A stretch of 64,000 nt of DNA from UBA7672 sp963784415 (GCA_963784415.1 CAWARK010000002.1:124001-188000), one strand, 5' to 3'; counted from the first letter of the stretch, positions 9,084 through 18,118 are shown. Made by a program: numbers and translations. The notes: generated by a model from the sequence alone, not told the origin.

Positions 9084-11063
9084 CTAGATCTGCGTGCCGA
9101 GCGCTGCGTCGAGCAGCAGGTAGGCTGACAGCCGCGGCGCGGCGTCCTCGCGTGAACGATCCGCCATCGACAGCACACGCAACGCGTCCGGCTCTTCGGA
9201 CGCCACGAACGTACGTGCGGCGTAGGCGAGGTCGTGGTCGGTTTCGAGCAGGCGCGTGACGCGCTGGATCTCGCTCGGCGCGGTGTCGCGGATGGCGCGG
9301 CGACGCTGGCGTTCGCCCTGATGGGCGGCGTTGGCGATACGGCGCAGGTCCGAGGCTTTCACAGCGTGCAGGCGCACGCCCGCGCGGTCGAGACGGTCAA
9401 CGATGGCGGCCGACTGGTCGTGCATGTGTGGCGCGACATCGTCGATGCCGGAGAGCAGGCCGCGCCAGGAAGCGCTCGGCGGCTCGTCATCGTCGAAGAA
9501 AGGATCGTGTTCGGGCGCACGGCGAGCGGCCATCGGCTTGCTCAGGATCAGCTCGTCGCTGAACGCGTCAGCAGGCTTGGCCGAGCCGAACATGAAGTCG
9601 TCACGCGAGGCGATGTGCGAATGCTGTTGCGGCTGAACCGGCGTCGGCTGCGAAACCGGAGCCGCCTGCACGGGTTGCGGCGGCATCGGAGACGGGCCCG
9701 GAGGTGTCTGGCGCGAACCAAACAGCGGGAAGGGCTGGTCCGAATAGGCCGGCTGGGACAGCGAGATGGGCTGCGGCGCAGGCGGCCTGGGCGGGGCGAC
9801 AGGTTGGGGGGTGGGGGCGGGTTCGAGGATAAGGTCGTCGACCGAGCTGGTTTCTGCTTCACCCTTCATGCGGTCGAGCAGGAGCGAGGCTTTCTCGATG
9901 CGCGTGCGGGCGCGTTCGAGGCCGGATTCGGCAGCATTGGTGGCGCGGGTTGCGGTCTTGAACAGTGTGTCCGCGAGCTGGTTGATCCGCTTTTCGGTTT
10001 CGTCGGCATGCGCGCGCGCGGCATGGGCGGCGGTGCGCGTGGTGGCTTCGGCGTGCGTTCCGGCTTCCTTGAGGAGCGCCATAGACTGGCGCGCATCTTC
10101 GGAGGCCTGGGCCGAACGGCTGTTGATCGTCTCGGTCGCCTTGAGGGCGGAGGCGAGGGCGTCCGATACGGTGTCGCGCAGGCTTTCGGCGGTGGACTTG
10201 GTGGCGGCGCTGGCCAGTTCGCCGGCCTTGGTCGCGGCTTCGACCATGCGGGTCGACTGCACGAGCTGTTCGTCGAGGCGCATCAGCACGCTGGCGAGGT
10301 TCTGCGCCCGCTTGCGGCTTTCTGCGCCCATGGTGTCGAGCTGCGAGATCCGCTGGGCGAGGTGGCCCGAAGTCTCCGCCATGTCGCGCAGGCGCTGGTC
10401 GAGCGTGGTGTCGGCCTGACGGACCTGTTCCTGGGCCGAGCGAGTCGCTTCGGCCATGATCTGGGCGTGACGCGGGATCGCCTTGGCGAGCGAATCAGCC
10501 TGGCCGCGCAGGTTCTCGGCGAGCTGGGTAAGACCCTCGCGCTCCGAGCCCATCCGGCTGACCAGAACTTCGCTGTCGGCGCGGACGATCTCGGCGGCCT
10601 TGAGGGCGGCGGTGACGCTGGTTTCGATGTCGTGCTTCAACCCGTCAATGCGCTGCCGGGTCTCGGCAAGGGCGCGGTTGAGGGCCTGGGTTTCCAGCGT
10701 GATCGCTTCGCCGAGTGTGGAGATTTCTTCGCGGGAGGCTTCAGCTGGCTCGAGCAACAAGCGGGCGGAGGTGAGGACGACGGCATTGGCCTGCGAAGAC
10801 CGGGCCCCCTCGCGCGCCATGACGCCCGCAAGGATCATGGCCAGACCGGGCGCAAAGACCGCGGCCGCGCCGCCGGCCAGCATGAGAGGCGAGAGTTTCG
10901 AGATGCCGTCCACGCCCAGCGTCGCGACGAGCCAGACACCGACCCCGCCCCAGAGCAGGACAGCAACAGCGGCGCCGGCCCATGGCATCCAGCCGCCAGC
11001 GGTGCGGGCGGCTTCGAGCTGGGCCCGGATGCGGGCGTTGGTTCTGCGGTCTGGTTCGATCAT
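9084..11063 (-). CDS. TipN-like polarity protein: two N-terminal membrane helices and long coiled coil
   Basis: 659 residues. Two hydrophobic helices at about 27-50 and 58-82 are followed by a long Ala/Glu/Arg-rich coiled coil from about 100 to 400 (segments such as LTQLAENLRGQADSLAKAIP and LDQRLRDMAETSGHLAQRIS). A Pro/Gln-rich linker follows at about 415-500, then a globular C-terminal region of about 150 residues ending ASEEPDALRVLSMADRSRED. Two N-terminal membrane helices plus a large coiled coil is the layout of Caulobacter TipN, which marks the new pole. Assignment rests on architecture only and could be another envelope-anchored coiled-coil protein. It is divergent from a small ORF and an Hpt gene. 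Confidence 0.55.
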   Translation of the reverse strand: MIEPDRRTNARIRAQLEAARTAGGWMPWAGAAVAVLLWGGVGVWLVATLGVDGISKLSPLMLAGGAAAVFAPGLAMILAGVMAREGARSSQANAVVLTSARLLLEPAEASREEISTLGEAITLETQALNRALAETRQRIDGLKHDIETSVTAALKAAEIVRADSEVLVSRMGSEREGLTQLAENLRGQADSLAKAIPRHAQIMAEATRSAQEQVRQADTTLDQRLRDMAETSGHLAQRISQLDTMGAESRKRAQNLASVLMRLDEQLVQSTRMVEAATKAGELASAATKSTAESLRDTVSDALASALKATETINSRSAQASEDARQSMALLKEAGTHAEATTRTAAHAARAHADETEKRINQLADTLFKTATRATNAAESGLERARTRIEKASLLLDRMKGEAETSSVDDLILEPAPTPQPVAPPRPPAPQPISLSQPAYSDQPFPLFGSRQTPPGPSPMPPQPVQAAPVSQPTPVQPQQHSHIASRDDFMFGSAKPADAFSDELILSKPMAARRAPEHDPFFDDDEPPSASWRGLLSGIDDVAPHMHDQSAAIVDRLDRAGVRLHAVKASDLRRIANAAHQGERQRRRAIRDTAPSEIQRVTRLLETDHDLAYAARTFVASEEPDALRVLSMADRSREDAAPRLSAYLLLDAALGTQI

Positions 11064-11318
11064 GGTCCCTGCGTTGCCCGTTCACTATGGCGAACTCACG
11101 CCAGTAAGCAGGCGCGGTGTGGACTCCGGCATATAGTTTCGGAGCACGATCCGGCTGCCCACTCAGCAAATATAGTGTGCAGGTGCGGCGCCACATTGAA
11201 AAGGGGCAGAGTCAGCCCCCGGCGCCAAATGTGACAGGGCGCCCAAAGACGAGCACTGGGCATGAAATTAACCGGCGATTCGACGAAATGACTGCGGCGC
11301 ACGGCACGCAGCCGGGCC

Positions 11319-11486
11319 TCAGTAGACCTTCTGGGACTGTTGCTGCGCGGGTTTTTCGACCGGCGCGGGCGCACTGCGCGAAATCTGGTCTTTCAGCGGT
11401 TTCGGCGGATCTGCGTCGCCAACGCCCGTCCACGCCACCAGAGCGGCGAAAACTGCGTCCCTAACGTTTACAATGACGTCGATCAT
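11319..11486 (-). CDS. Small protein (55 aa) with hydrophobic N-terminus and Pro/Gln-rich tail
   Basis: On the minus strand an ATG at 11486 opens a 55-codon frame ending TGA at 11319-11321. It is preceded by AAGGGG 8 nt upstream and, further up, an in-frame stop. Residues 1-20 (MIDVIVNVRDAVFAALVAWT) could form a membrane-associated amphipathic helix. Residues 21-36 are charged, and the tail is Pro/Ala/Gln-rich, ending QSQKVY. The composition looks like a genuine small envelope protein rather than a chance frame. It is transcribed toward the TipN-like gene, 255 bp away. Function is unknown. Confidence 0.5.
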   Translation of the reverse strand: MIDVIVNVRDAVFAALVAWTGVGDADPPKPLKDQISRSAPAPVEKPAQQQSQKVY

Positions 11487-11679
11487 CGGGCGCACCCCTT
11501 ACCCGGATTGTTGTGCGTCCAAGCTCGCTGCGCATCAAGGCGAAAGTTCGGCATTGAGGGCGGAATGAGACCGGTTGAGGCGCGCCGGCTACGGTTTTCG
11601 GCCAGTCTTGCCGCAGGGCGCCTTAACTTTTTTTTTGCCTGCCTCACGGAGGCTCGCATGCGGGGCGCCGGAGCAGACG
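11487..11679. other. Intergenic region between the small ORF and the Hpt gene
   Basis: No convincing gene. A T9 run at about 11628-11636 follows GGCGCCTTAAC but has no clear stem, so I do not call a terminator. The promoters of the two divergent small genes are presumably here. Position 11651-11660 holds GGCTCGCATG, an in-frame upstream ATG-like context that I did not choose for the Hpt protein. Confidence 0.4.
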
Positions 11680-12057
11680 ATGAAACAGGTAATCAATATC
11701 GCCCAGCTCCAGATGATGACGGGCGGCGATGCGGCGCTCGCCGCTGAAGCGCTGGGGATTTTCCGCCAGTCAGCCGAACTCTGGTCGCGCCTGCTCGATC
11801 CGAAGGCAGAACCAGATCATTGGGCTGACGCCGCTCATGGCATCAAGGGCGCCGCCCGCGCAGTCGGTCTCATGCCGCTGGGCGAGGCCTGCGACACCGC
11901 GGAAGCGATGGGACGGACCGGCTCGGCCAGCCCCGTCGAGGCGATCGTCGCCTTGTCGGCGGTGAAGGACCGGCTCGGTGAAGCGCTGGAGGCGATTGCC
12001 CAGGTGGAGCACCTGCTTATGATGAAGCGGTCGTTCGACGGCGTGCGGCTCGACTGA
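11680..12057 (+). CDS. Hpt domain phosphotransfer protein
   Basis: 125 residues from ATG 11680 (MKQVINIAQL). The frame is open further upstream, but that extension has no protein-like composition. The motif WADAAHGIKGAARAVGL carries the phospho-accepting His (about residue 53) in the H-x-[IL]-KG-x4-G context of Hpt domains; the remainder is an all-helical bundle. Such proteins relay phosphate between hybrid kinases and response regulators. No partner kinase is adjacent; a hybrid kinase lies 47 kb away at 58.6 kb. It is divergent from the TipN-like gene. Confidence 0.85.
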   Translation: MKQVINIAQLQMMTGGDAALAAEALGIFRQSAELWSRLLDPKAEPDHWADAAHGIKGAARAVGLMPLGEACDTAEAMGRTGSASPVEAIVALSAVKDRLGEALEAIAQVEHLLMMKRSFDGVRLD

Positions 12058-12077
12058 AGCCCGCCACGCCTTCCGAC

Positions 12078-13493
12078 TCAGAAACTCCAGGTCAGCTCGG
12101 TGAAACCGTAGACGGGATTGCCGCGCCCCGTCGCATTCGGCGCGCGCTTCATGAAGTCGCCCTGGAACAGGGTGGCGGCCCCAACGGACAGACGCAGCGA
12201 GTCCTTCACCAGCCAGCGGCGATATCTGCCCTCGACCTGCAGACCGACTTTGCTTCCAGACGCGCCCGTCACATCGCGCACTGCAGTGTTGGCAAAGGAA
12301 TCGCGCGCCGCGTCAATTCGTAGGTGGCGCAACGAGACATAGGCGTCGCTGACATTATCCGGTTTCACTTCAATGCGGATCGCCGGGCTGGAAAGGTTCG
12401 AGCGGAGGACCAGCCCGTAGATGCTTGTCGGGCCAAATTCGAAGGCGCGGTCCCCGAACAATGGGTCGAACCTCTCACTGTCCGCGTCGGACGGAGATTT
12501 GTCGCCCGTCGCAAAATCGTACTGCAGGGCAATGCGCGGCGACCACGGTGCGTTGAAACTGTAGCCCGTTTCCAGATGGGCCATCTGCGCGTTGTGATCG
12601 AGCGGCGTGACATCTGCCGCGCTCGTGGTTGCGCGCACCGAACCCGTCTGATGGGCAAGCTCCACCTCAAAGTCGAACTGGTCCGGCGCCGGGGGCTTGC
12701 GAAGGTGAATACCGTAAGTCGTCAGCTGGCGGTTGCGCGTCGCCACATCGCTGCTGTCGTCTTCGTCGAGATCCATCACGTAGAGATCGCCGCGCATTCC
12801 CAACGGCAGGGGAGAGTCGACCTGCGCGACGCTGAAGCGCGTATTATTTAGCGTCCGGTTCACCGCGACTTCGTTGTCGATCGACGAAGCCGCATCCGAA
12901 GGCTCGCGCGCAACCGGGGCTGTGTAGGCCATTGTGACCGCCAGCTTGTCCGGCGATGTCCAGACAGCGCGGACGCCATCGAAGGATGACAGGATGCTAC
13001 GATAGTTGGCGCGCGCGATGAGCCTGCGCGAGCCGATATCCATGGTGAAACGCCCAAGCGTCAGGTCGAGCTTCGCGCCGTCCATCAGGAAATCGTGCGG
13101 CCGCCAGGCAAGGTAGAGCTGCGATGGCTCCAGCGTATCGATCTCGGTCGCCGCGCCGCCCGTCTCATTGCCCGCGATGAAGCGTGAATCGAGCAGTTCA
13201 CCGCCAACCGTCAAGCCGGTCCTCGCAACGTCGACCTCAACGTCAAGCACGCTCTGCAGGCCGAGAAATTCGTCGTCCTCGGTCCGGCCCGCAACGAAGG
13301 GATTGCCGAGCGCCTCATAGCGTCCGCGGACCGAGCCGGAGATCCTGACGCCGTCCGGCGCGCCGAGCGCCTGTCCAAGCCGCCACGGCGCTGGCTCGGC
13401 CTCCGGGGCGGTCTGGGCTTCGGCCACCCCCACTCCCAGGGCCAGAACGGCCACAAAAAAGGCAATGCGCGACACGCGGGGAAGCAATCTCAT
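12078..13493 (-). CDS. Alginate-export-type outer membrane beta-barrel protein
   Basis: 471 residues. Cleavable signal peptide (SRIAFFVAVLALGVGVAEAQ), then alternating strand segments, and a C-terminal aromatic (ELTWSF) typical of outer membrane barrels. LDLTLGRFTMDIGSRRLIAR followed by YRSILSSFDGVRAVW is the conserved core of the alginate_exp family. Many members outside alginate producers are porins of unknown substrate, and no alginate genes are nearby. It is divergent from the Rrf2 regulator across 198 bp, so a shared control region is possible. Confidence 0.85.
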   Translation of the reverse strand: MRLLPRVSRIAFFVAVLALGVGVAEAQTAPEAEPAPWRLGQALGAPDGVRISGSVRGRYEALGNPFVAGRTEDDEFLGLQSVLDVEVDVARTGLTVGGELLDSRFIAGNETGGAATEIDTLEPSQLYLAWRPHDFLMDGAKLDLTLGRFTMDIGSRRLIARANYRSILSSFDGVRAVWTSPDKLAVTMAYTAPVAREPSDAASSIDNEVAVNRTLNNTRFSVAQVDSPLPLGMRGDLYVMDLDEDDSSDVATRNRQLTTYGIHLRKPPAPDQFDFEVELAHQTGSVRATTSAADVTPLDHNAQMAHLETGYSFNAPWSPRIALQYDFATGDKSPSDADSERFDPLFGDRAFEFGPTSIYGLVLRSNLSSPAIRIEVKPDNVSDAYVSLRHLRIDAARDSFANTAVRDVTGASGSKVGLQVEGRYRRWLVKDSLRLSVGAATLFQGDFMKRAPNATGRGNPVYGFTELTWSF

Positions 13494-13608
13494 AGGGTTC
13501 TGATCAGGTTGGCGGATTGATTTTGCACGCCATATGTCAAGAAACGGTCACATGACACACGCCCATTCCCCCAATGCAGGAATGACGGCGGACGGCTCGA
13601 TTTACTTA

Positions 13609-13634
13609 CTCTACAGGGACAATATAGTTTAGAG
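13609..13634. promoter_or_regulatory. Candidate operator upstream of the Rrf2 gene
   Basis: CTCTA and TAGAG form an inverted pair separated by 16 nt in an AT-rich patch (ACAATATAGTT) 58 bp before the Rrf2 start. Rrf2 regulators often autoregulate through such sites. Without further copies this remains a weak call. Confidence 0.25.
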
Positions 13635-13691
13635 GACGACTCGTCCGGAACTGTCCGGGCGTTCGTCATCCGTGTAGAGGCTCGGCCCGGC

Positions 13692-14138
13692 ATGATTTCG
13701 CAAAAAGCAAAGTACGCCTTGCGCGCCTTGGTCGCTCTCGCCAAGCAGCCGCCCGGCCAGCCGACCTTCATCGGCGACATCGCCGAAGCGCAGAACATTC
13801 CGAAGAAATTCCTCGAGCAGATCCTGCTCGATCTGAAGCATCACGGCCTCGTCGCCTCACGGCGCGGAAAGGCTGGCGGATATGGGCTTTTGCGGCCTGC
13901 CGATACGATTTCGTTCGGCGAAGTCCTGCGCATCGTGGACGGTCCGATCGCGCCCCTGCCGTGCCTGTCCAAGATCGCCTACCGGAAGTGCGAAGACTGC
14001 CAGGAAGAGGCGAGCTGCGAGGTTCGCCGCGTGTTCGCCCAGGTCGCCGATGCGACCCGCGCCGTCCTCGATCGCACGACCATCGCCGACGCCGTTGGCG
14101 CGAACCTGCCTATCCGTTTGCGCGAGATGGTCGCCTGA
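13692..14138 (+). CDS. Rrf2-family transcriptional regulator, probable sulfur or cysteine regulator
   Basis: 148 residues. Winged-helix N-terminus MISQKAKYALRALVALAKQP, a recognition segment around AEAQNIPKKFLEQILLDLKHHGLVASRRGKAGGY, and a Cys cluster in CLSKIAYRKCEDC then EEASC. The four cysteines could hold an Fe-S cluster as in IscR or RirA, but spacing differs from IscR. It lies 66 bp upstream of the sulfate-binding protein gene in the same direction, which suggests control of sulfate uptake, by analogy to CymR. The ligand is not known from sequence. Confidence 0.85.
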   Translation: MISQKAKYALRALVALAKQPPGQPTFIGDIAEAQNIPKKFLEQILLDLKHHGLVASRRGKAGGYGLLRPADTISFGEVLRIVDGPIAPLPCLSKIAYRKCEDCQEEASCEVRRVFAQVADATRAVLDRTTIADAVGANLPIRLREMVA

Positions 14139-14151
14139 TTTGCGCCGCTGG

Positions 14152-14168
14152 CGGGTTTGACAAACCCG
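14152..14168 (+). other. Hairpin between the Rrf2 gene and the sulfate transporter
   Basis: CGGGTTT, GAC and AAACCCG form a perfect 7-bp stem 14 bp after the Rrf2 stop. There is no T run, so it may be an operator, an RNA processing or pausing hairpin, or a weak terminator partly uncoupling the regulator from the transporter. Confidence 0.4.
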
Positions 14169-14204
14169 ACCGGGGCACTAGCGTAACGGGTTGGAGGAGT
14201 TCCG

Positions 14205-15218
14205 ATGCGCGCAGGATTAATCGCCTTTGTGGCTGCCCTGGCGCTCGCCGCGTGCGGAGGCGGCAATGCCAACGAGATCACGCTCCTCAATGCGTCGTAT
14301 GATCCGACACGCGAGCTCTACGTGGAATTCAACGCGGCTTTCTCCGCCGGCTACAAGACGCAGGATGGCAAGACGGTAAAGGTGAACATGTCTCACGGCG
14401 GTTCGGGCAAGCAGGCCCGCGCGGTGATCGACGGTCTCGGCGCGCATGTCGTGACGCTGGCGCTGCAGTACGACATCGACGTGATTGCCAAGGAGACGGG
14501 CAAGATCCCCGCCGACTGGCGCAGCAAGCTGCCGGGCAATTCCTCGCCCTACACCTCGACCATCGTGTTCATGGTGCGGAAGGGCAATCCGAAAGCCATC
14601 GCCGACTGGCCCGATCTCGCCAAAGCGGGCGTGTCCGTCGTGACGCCCAACCCCAAGACGTCGGGCGGCGCGCGCTGGAATTATCTTGCGGCCTGGGGCT
14701 ACGCCAACCGTGCGTTCGGCGGCGATGAAACCAAGACGCGCGACTTCGTCGCGTCGATCTACAAGAACACCGCCAAGCTGGATTCCGGCGCGCGTGGCTC
14801 GACGACGACCTTCACCCAGCAGGGCACGGGCGACGTTCTGATCACGTGGGAGAACGAGGCCTACTACTCGCTGGCCGAGCTGGAGCCCGGCGCTTACGAG
14901 ATCGTCTACCCCTCGCTGTCGATCAAGGCAGAGCCCCCCGTGGCTGTCGTCTCCGGCAACGCCGAGAAGGACGGGCTGCAGCAGGTGGCGGAGGATTACC
15001 TCAAACACCTCTACTCGCCCGAAGGCCAGAAGATCGTCGCGAAGCACTATTATCGCCCGTACGATCCGACCGCGGCCGATCCGGCGGACATCGCGCGCTT
15101 CAAGCAGGTCGAGATGCTGTCGATTGATGACCCGGTGTTCGGCGGCTGGGCGCAGGCACAGGCAAAACATTTCGACGCCGGCGGTCTTTTCGACCAGATC
15201 TACCAGCCCGCAAAATGA
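14205..15218 (+). CDS. sbp: Sulfate ABC transporter substrate-binding lipoprotein
   Basis: 337 residues. Lipoprotein signal MRAGLIAFVAALALAAC. ITLLNASYDPTRELYVEFNAAF near residue 25, VNMSHGGSGKQARAVIDGL near 66 and GARGSTTTFTQQGTGDVLITWENE near 195 are the sulfate/thiosulfate-binding signatures. A lipid-anchored form is notable because enteric Sbp/CysP are soluble periplasmic proteins. The strong RBS GGAGG precedes ATG 14205. First gene of sbp-cysT-cysW-cysA. Confidence 0.95.
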   Translation: MRAGLIAFVAALALAACGGGNANEITLLNASYDPTRELYVEFNAAFSAGYKTQDGKTVKVNMSHGGSGKQARAVIDGLGAHVVTLALQYDIDVIAKETGKIPADWRSKLPGNSSPYTSTIVFMVRKGNPKAIADWPDLAKAGVSVVTPNPKTSGGARWNYLAAWGYANRAFGGDETKTRDFVASIYKNTAKLDSGARGSTTTFTQQGTGDVLITWENEAYYSLAELEPGAYEIVYPSLSIKAEPPVAVVSGNAEKDGLQQVAEDYLKHLYSPEGQKIVAKHYYRPYDPTAADPADIARFKQVEMLSIDDPVFGGWAQAQAKHFDAGGLFDQIYQPAK

Positions 15219-15226
15219 GATAGGGT

Positions 15227-16093
15227 ATGACTGCAGCTGCGCCGGACGGGGCGCGTACAGTTCGATGGCGGAAGCGTAGCGTCCTACCAGGCTTTGGCCT
15301 GAGCCTGGGATACACGATCGCCTACCTGTCGCTCGTTGTGCTGATCCCGCTGGCTGGTCTTGGCGTCCGGTCGGCCTCGCTCGGCTGGAACGAGTTCTGG
15401 GCCATCGCTTTCGACCCGCGCGTCGTGTCGGCGCTGCAGCTGTCGTTCGGCGCAGCGATGATCGCGGCCATCGTGAATACGATCTTCGGCGTGCTGGTTG
15501 CGTGGGTGCTGGTGCGCTACCGCTTTCCCGGACGCCGCTGGCTCGACGCCGCCGTCGATCTGCCGTTTGCGCTGCCGACCGCCGTGGCCGGGATTGCGCT
15601 GGCGACGCTCTATGCGCCCAACGGTCCGTTCGGCGTGCTGCTGATGTCGTGGTTCGGCGTGAAGGTCGGTTTCACCTCGATCGGCGTCACGCTGGCGCTG
15701 ATCTTCGTCGGCCTGCCATTCGTGGTGCGCACCGTGCAGCCCGTGCTGGAGGAGATTGACCGCGAGACCGAGGAGGTCTCCGCGACGCTCGGCGCCGGTC
15801 GCCTGCGCACCGCGACGCGCGTGATCCTTCCGGCGATGTTCCCGGCCATCCTCACCGGCTTCGCCCTGTCGTTCGCGCGCGGCGTTGGCGAATACGGTTC
15901 GGTGATCTTCATCGCCTCGAACCTGCCGTACAAATCCGAAATTGCGCCCCTGCTGATCGTCATCAAGCTGGAAGAGCACAACTACGCCGGCGCCACGGCC
16001 ATCGCGACCATCATGCTGGTCATCTCGTTCGCCATGCTTTTCGTGATCAACATGCTGCAGGCCTGGAGCCGGAAATGGTTCGGCCATGAGTAG
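15227..16093 (+). CDS. cysT: Sulfate ABC transporter permease CysT
   Basis: 288 residues with six predicted helices. The family-typical core is present: PGFGLSLGYTIAYLSLVVLIPL, DLPFALPTAVAGIALATLYA, and the EAA loop EEVSATLGAGRLRTATRVILP that contacts the ATPase. Ends with RGVGEYGSVIFIASN, a CysT signature. It starts 8 nt after the binding-protein gene and overlaps cysW by 8 nt. Confidence 0.96.
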   Translation: MTAAAPDGARTVRWRKRSVLPGFGLSLGYTIAYLSLVVLIPLAGLGVRSASLGWNEFWAIAFDPRVVSALQLSFGAAMIAAIVNTIFGVLVAWVLVRYRFPGRRWLDAAVDLPFALPTAVAGIALATLYAPNGPFGVLLMSWFGVKVGFTSIGVTLALIFVGLPFVVRTVQPVLEEIDRETEEVSATLGAGRLRTATRVILPAMFPAILTGFALSFARGVGEYGSVIFIASNLPYKSEIAPLLIVIKLEEHNYAGATAIATIMLVISFAMLFVINMLQAWSRKWFGHE

Positions 16094-16964
16094 CGCGCCC
16101 AAGAGCAGTACAAAGCCCCGCAAGATGCATCAGGCCATCGGCGAAGGCCGCTGGACCCGCCTCGGCCTGATCACTGTCGCCCTTATCTTCCTCGGCCTGA
16201 TGCTGATCGCACCGCTCCTCGTGGTGTTTGTGGAAGCCTTCAGCCGCGGCGTCGGCGTCTACATCGATGCGCTCGCCATGCCCGACACGATGGCCGCCTT
16301 GCGACTGACATTGCTGGTCGCGGCGATCGCCGTGCCGGTGAACCTCGTCTTCGGCATCGCCGCTGCGTGGGCCATCGCGAAGTTCGAATTCAAGGGCAAG
16401 GCGTTCCTGCTGACCCTGATCGATCTCCCATTCGCCGTCTCGCCGGTCGTCTCCGGCCTGATCTTCGTGCTTCTGTTCGGCGCCAACAGCGTGCTCGGGC
16501 CGATGCTGGATGACATGGGGATCAAGGTCCTGTTCGCGGTGCCCGGCATCGTGATCGCGACGATCTTCATCACCTTTCCCTTCATCGCCCGCGAGCTGAT
16601 CCCGTTGATGCAGCAGCAGGGATCATCGGAAGAGGAGGCGGCGGTGTCGTTGGGGGCGGGGGGGTGGCGTACGTTTTTCCAGGTGACGCTGCCCAATGTG
16701 AGGTGGGGGCTGCTTTATGGCGTCCTGCTCTGCAACGCGCGTGCGATGGGCGAATTCGGGGCTGTCACCGTGGTTTCGGGCAACATTCGAGGCGTGACCA
16801 CCACGCTGCCTCTGCACATCGAAATCCTGTACAACGACAACAAGGCGGCGGCGGCATTCGCGGTCGCATCCCTGCTTGCCTTGCTTGCCCTTGTTACCCT
16901 GGCGGTCAAAACCCTGCTTGAAGCGCGGTTCGCCAATTCACTTGCCGCCCAGCGGCGCCACTAA
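16086..16964 (+). CDS. cysW: Sulfate ABC transporter permease CysW
   Basis: 292 residues with six helices. VFVEAFSRGVGVYIDAL, DLPFAVSPVVSGLIFVLLFG, the EAA loop SSEEEAAVSLGAGGWRTFFQ and NARAMGEFGAVTVVSGNIRG identify CysW. It pairs with CysT to form the membrane pore. Its start lies within the cysT coding end; cysA follows after 22 bp. Confidence 0.96.
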   Translation: MSSAPKSSTKPRKMHQAIGEGRWTRLGLITVALIFLGLMLIAPLLVVFVEAFSRGVGVYIDALAMPDTMAALRLTLLVAAIAVPVNLVFGIAAAWAIAKFEFKGKAFLLTLIDLPFAVSPVVSGLIFVLLFGANSVLGPMLDDMGIKVLFAVPGIVIATIFITFPFIARELIPLMQQQGSSEEEAAVSLGAGGWRTFFQVTLPNVRWGLLYGVLLCNARAMGEFGAVTVVSGNIRGVTTTLPLHIEILYNDNKAAAAFAVASLLALLALVTLAVKTLLEARFANSLAAQRRH

Positions 16965-16986
16965 GTCCAACTGAGTTCATAGACGT

Positions 16987-18108
16987 ATGCAGGTCAGAGC
17001 CGAAAACATCAGCAAGCGGTACGCCACCATGGCGGCGCTCGACGACGTGTCGCTGACCGTGGGGTCCGGCGAACTCGTTGCGCTGCTTGGACCGTCCGGT
17101 TCGGGCAAGACCACGCTGCTGCGCACGATTGCCGGCCTTGAGCATGCCGACGCCGGCGCTGTCTATTTCAACGACCGTGATGCATCGGAAAGCCGGATCC
17201 AGGATCGCGGCGTCGGCTTCGTGTTCCAGCACTATGCGCTGTTCAAGCATATGCGCGTGATGGACAATATCGCGTTCGGCCTGAGGGCGCGGCGGAAGAA
17301 CAAGCCGAGCGAGGCCGAGATCAAGCGCCGCGTGATGGAGCTGCTGGATCTCGTGCAACTCTCCGGTCTTGATCGCCGTTTCCCGTCCCAGCTGTCCGGC
17401 GGCCAGAGGCAGCGCGTGGCGCTGGCGCGTGCGCTGGCGATCGAGCCGAGCGTGCTGCTGCTCGACGAGCCGTTCGGCGCCCTTGATGCGCGGGTGCGCA
17501 AGGACCTGCGCCGCTGGCTGCGCGAAATCCACGAGCGCACCGGTCACACGACGCTGTTCGTGACGCACGACCAGGAGGAGGCGCTTGAGCTGGCGGACCG
17601 CGTGGTCGTCATGAACAAGGGCAAGATCGAGCAGTCGGCGACGCCCGATGAAATCTACGACACGCCGGCGACGCCGTTCGTGTTCTCCTTCATTGGCGAG
17701 TCGAGCGTCATTCCGGTCATCGTCGGCAATGGCCGCGCAACGCTGGACGAGCGCCTGCTGGACCTTCACGTCGGCAACCTGCCGGACGGGCCGGCGCAAC
17801 TTTATCTGCGGCCCGAAGACGTCGCCATGGTCACCGATGGCGGGCCGGGCATTCCGGGCCTCGTCGTCTCGACACGCCGGATCGGCGGCATGCGCCGCGT
17901 CACAATCGAGTGCGGACTGGCGCGCCATCGCATCGAGTTCGATGCGGCGGCGGAAATTCCGATCGCCAACTCCCAGCGCCTGCAGGTTCGCGTCATCGGC
18001 GGGCGTGTCTATGGCGCGGGCAGCGAAGGCTACGAGACCGAGAAGCTTGCAGCTTCTGCCACGTCTGATTTCAAATGGGCCAAGGCCGAAGGCTGGCTCG
18101 ACCGCTAG
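16987..18108 (+). CDS. cysA: Sulfate/thiosulfate import ATP-binding protein CysA
   Basis: 373 residues. Walker A GPSGSGKTT near residue 37, FQHYALFKHM Q-loop, LSGGQRQRVALARAL near 138, Walker B LLLDEPFGALD near 158, and VTHDQEEA. The C-terminal third is a TOBE-like regulatory domain. It energises the CysTW importer. Last gene of the operon; the following gene is convergent, only 10 bp away. Confidence 0.95.
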   Translation: MQVRAENISKRYATMAALDDVSLTVGSGELVALLGPSGSGKTTLLRTIAGLEHADAGAVYFNDRDASESRIQDRGVGFVFQHYALFKHMRVMDNIAFGLRARRKNKPSEAEIKRRVMELLDLVQLSGLDRRFPSQLSGGQRQRVALARALAIEPSVLLLDEPFGALDARVRKDLRRWLREIHERTGHTTLFVTHDQEEALELADRVVVMNKGKIEQSATPDEIYDTPATPFVFSFIGESSVIPVIVGNGRATLDERLLDLHVGNLPDGPAQLYLRPEDVAMVTDGGPGIPGLVVSTRRIGGMRRVTIECGLARHRIEFDAAAEIPIANSQRLQVRVIGGRVYGAGSEGYETEKLAASATSDFKWAKAEGWLDR

Positions 18109-18118
18109 ACCCTGATCT

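Noticed and set aside
9234..11234. Long plus-strand frame of 666 codons opposite the TipN-like gene
   Set aside because: Arg/Gly/His-rich composition typical of the antisense of a high-GC gene; the minus-strand gene has signal, helices and coiled coil.
11620..11640. T9 run as terminator
   Set aside because: No stem of more than 4-5 bp precedes the T run.
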